From Syntrophomonas sp. UBA1368 (GTDB taxonomy: Bacteria > Bacillota > Syntrophomonadia > Syntrophomonadales > Syntrophomonadaceae), in the NCBI GenBank assembly GCA_002305965.1, contig DBRM01000082.1, forward strand, positions 1 through 26,969: DNA of 26,969 bases, written 5' to 3'. This document shows, in pieces, positions 25,375 through 26,969 of this stretch. A model generated the notes under the pieces. That model was not told the origin of the DNA. It made no database searches and saw nothing but the letters and a program-made list of their open reading frames with translations. A program made the translations under genes and the position numbers. Within the stretch, counting starts at the first letter, position 1, and each line of letters begins with the position of its first letter.

Positions 25375-25496
25375 TTTATTATTCACTCCATATTAAAAAT
25401 TTGATTTATAATCCTCTTGCTTAGTCTACCCTGTGCTGATCAATAATGAAAGGAAAATAATACCCTTTCCTTGACAGCTTCCAGAAATAAACAGAA

Positions 25497-25519
25497 CTTA
25501 AATATTAAGAATATTTAAG
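25497..25519. repeat. Perfect 10-bp dyad upstream of the crotonase gene (candidate operator)
   Basis: CTTAAATATT (25497-25506) and AATATTTAAG (25510-25519) are perfect inverted repeats around AAG. The site lies 20 bases after a TTGACA (25471-25476) and 21 bases before the extended -10 at 25541. There is no T tract, so it does not look like a terminator; a repressor site is the likelier reading. Confidence 0.45.
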
Positions 25520-25540
25520 GTATTTACGGAAAGGATATTG

Positions 25541-25549
25541 TGTTATAAA
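25541..25549 (+). promoter_or_regulatory. Candidate extended -10 promoter for the crotonase gene
   Basis: TGTTATAAA gives TATAAA with an extended -10 TG, 57 bases before the ATG. TTTACG (25523-25528) is a possible but close (15-base) -35. The element is nearly identical to the one ahead of the uridine-kinase-like gene. Confidence 0.4.
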
Positions 25550-25606
25550 TCTCTAAAATAGTATTATTAAAAATATTAATTATTATTTGAGAAAGGAGGT
25601 TTAAGA

Positions 25607-26389
25607 ATGCCTTTCCAAAACTTACTTCTGGAAAAGCAAGATCGGTTAGCAATATTATCAATTAACAGGCCAAAAGCTTTAAATGCACTGAATAGTGATA
25701 CACTTATGGAACTATACACAGCAATTCAGCAAATAGCTGTTGATGACAGCATCGAAGTGCTGATCATTACTGGTGCTGGGGACAAGGCCTTTGTAGCAGG
25801 TGCGGACATTGCTTTCATGCAGAGTTTGAATGCAATTCAAGGCAGGGAGTTTGGAGCCTTGGGACAAAAAACCTTTATGGCAATCGAAGCCCTGGAAAAA
25901 CCGGTCATAGCAGCTGTAAACGGTTTTGCTTTAGGCGGCGGATGTGAACTGGCCATGTGCTGCGATTTTCGCATTGCTTCTACCAAGGCTAAATTCGGGC
26001 AGCCTGAAGTCGGATTAGGAATCACTCCAGGGTTCGGAGGAACCCAGCGCTTGCCGCGCCTGATCGGAGAGGGGATGGCCAAACAGCTTTTGTTTACCGC
26101 TGATGTGATCAATGCCGCAGAAGCACTACGCATAGGACTGGTAAATCAGGTTGTTGAGCCGGAAGAACTGCTTAGTACTGTGACGGCTATTGCCGAACGG
26201 ATTTTGAGTAAAGGGCAAATTGCGGTAAGACTAACTAAAACAGCAGTGAATAACGGATTACAAACAGATATCAATACTGCCATGAGCATCGAAGCTGATC
26301 TTTTTGGCCTTTGTTTTTCAACTGCAGATCAAAAAGAAGGTATGCAAGCTTTTATGGAGAAAAGAAATGTCAAATTCGAAAATCGGTAA
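25607..26389 (+). CDS. Enoyl-CoA hydratase/crotonase
   Basis: This 260-residue member of the enoyl-CoA hydratase/isomerase superfamily adds water across 2-enoyl-CoA, for example crotonyl-CoA to 3-hydroxybutyryl-CoA. The oxyanion-hole segments are AGADIAFM and ALGGGCELAM. Both catalytic glutamates are present, E114 and E134, spaced 20 apart as in rat enoyl-CoA hydratase (E144, E164), followed by GGTQRLPRLIG. AAAGGAGG (25592-25599) precedes the ATG. With a thiolase next it probably serves butyrate formation or beta-oxidation. The rest of that gene set is not in the window, so the direction is open. It could equally be a short-chain specific homologue. Confidence 0.9.
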   Translation: MPFQNLLLEKQDRLAILSINRPKALNALNSDTLMELYTAIQQIAVDDSIEVLIITGAGDKAFVAGADIAFMQSLNAIQGREFGALGQKTFMAIEALEKPVIAAVNGFALGGGCELAMCCDFRIASTKAKFGQPEVGLGITPGFGGTQRLPRLIGEGMAKQLLFTADVINAAEALRIGLVNQVVEPEELLSTVTAIAERILSKGQIAVRLTKTAVNNGLQTDINTAMSIEADLFGLCFSTADQKEGMQAFMEKRNVKFENR

Positions 26390-26534
26390 TCTATCCAAAA
26401 TGTTTAAGCCAGGAAACCGTAAATAGCAACATTTCTCCCTGTTAATTCAAATATAAAATAAATTGCAAGAAACGGTAATGAACAAGCAGCATAAAGCATT
26501 CATTATATAAATAAATAATTGGGAGGTATAACCA

Positions 26535-26969
26535 ATGACAAGAGAAGTAGTAATCGTAAGTGCGTGCAGAACACCAGTAGGATCCTTTGGAGGGACCTTA
26601 AAAGACACCCCGGCAGTAACCCTGGGAGCACTGGTAATCGAGGAAGCCATCAAACGGGCCGGCATAGCCCCGGACATTGTTGAAGAAGTCGTATTTGGCT
26701 GTGTATTGCAGGCAGCCCAGGGGCAGAACGTAGCCCGTCAGTGTGCTCTTAAAGCCGGGCTTTCAGTAGAGAGCACCGCTTTTACCATTAATAAAGTATG
26801 CGGTTCCGGATTACGTGCAGTAAGTCTGGCCGCCCAGCTGATCAAAGCCGGAGACGTGGACGTAGTCGTAGCCGGCGGAACCGAGAACATGGATATGGCA
26901 CCATTCGCTTTGGAAAAAGCCCGTTACGGATTCAGAATGAACAATGGCACCCTGGTAGACTGCATGATC
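26535..26969 (+). CDS. Acetyl-CoA acetyltransferase (thiolase), 5' part
   Basis: The gene runs off the window; 145 codons are visible of roughly 390. Thiolases condense two acetyl-CoA to acetoacetyl-CoA or cleave the reverse. The N-terminal domain shows VSACRTPVGSFGG, the acyl-accepting C89 in NKVCGSGLRAV, and VAGGTENMDMAPF. GGGAGG (26521-26526) with 8-base spacing supports the ATG. It follows the crotonase gene by 145 bases, in which an inverted repeat (AAATGTT 26398-26404 with AACATTT 26428-26434) is seen but no sure terminator or promoter. GTA and GCC codons are frequent, which may reflect high expression. Confidence 0.92.
   Translation, partial: MTREVVIVSACRTPVGSFGGTLKDTPAVTLGALVIEEAIKRAGIAPDIVEEVVFGCVLQAAQGQNVARQCALKAGLSVESTAFTINKVCGSGLRAVSLAAQLIKAGDVDVVVAGGTENMDMAPFALEKARYGFRMNNGTLVDCMI

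Overview
The window reads as chromosomal core from a low- to mid-GC Gram-positive anaerobe of the class Clostridia. The evidence is purine-rich AGGAGG-type ribosome binding sites, a phenylalanine T-box leader, the order TrmH-pheS-pheT and zapA-polX-mutS2 known from Bacillus and relatives, a PhoP/PhoR-pst-phoU cluster, and crotonase plus thiolase genes typical of butyrate-forming or syntrophic clostridia. I cannot name the species. There are no rRNA or tRNA genes, insertion sequences, phage genes or CRISPR arrays.

Layout: (1) 1-4018 holds the 3' part of a SpoU/TrmH 2'-O-methyltransferase, a tiny YqzL-like gene, a Phe T-box, then pheS and pheT. The PheT is about 110 residues shorter than usual because the tRNA-binding OB-fold (B2) domain is absent. 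(2) 4250-5926 is a uridine-kinase-like P-loop enzyme with a threonyl-tRNA-synthetase-like N-terminus. (3) 5961-12646 is a complete phosphate-starvation module: phoP, phoR, a strong terminator, a run of PhoP-box hexamers, then pstS, pstC, pstA, pstB and phoU. (4) 12735-19016 is a division and DNA-maintenance run: zapA, polX, an alkaline-phosphatase-superfamily metalloenzyme, a NIF3/DUF34 protein and mutS2. (5) 19313-23711 is cell-surface related: a secreted CapA-family protein, a lipoprotein VanX-type D-Ala-D-Ala dipeptidase whose best start is ATT, and, convergent to them, a class A penicillin-binding protein with a Cys/His-patterned tail. (6) 23833-25374 is tyrS, a bidirectional terminator and an unrecognised 83-residue protein on the minus strand. 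(7) 25607-26969 is an enoyl-CoA hydratase and the first 145 codons of an acetyl-CoA acetyltransferase, which runs off the window.

The clearest functional story is the Pho module. The two-component system is followed by its terminator and then by four TTTACA/TTAACA hexamers whose start positions differ by multiples of 11 bp, directly ahead of the transporter it would control. No wholly novel multi-gene system is evident. The points most worth a second look are the PheT lacking B2, the YqzL-like mini-gene before the T-box, the lipoprotein VanX with ATT start, the threefold CCCH modules of the penicillin-binding protein, and perfect dyads upstream of capA and of the crotonase gene.
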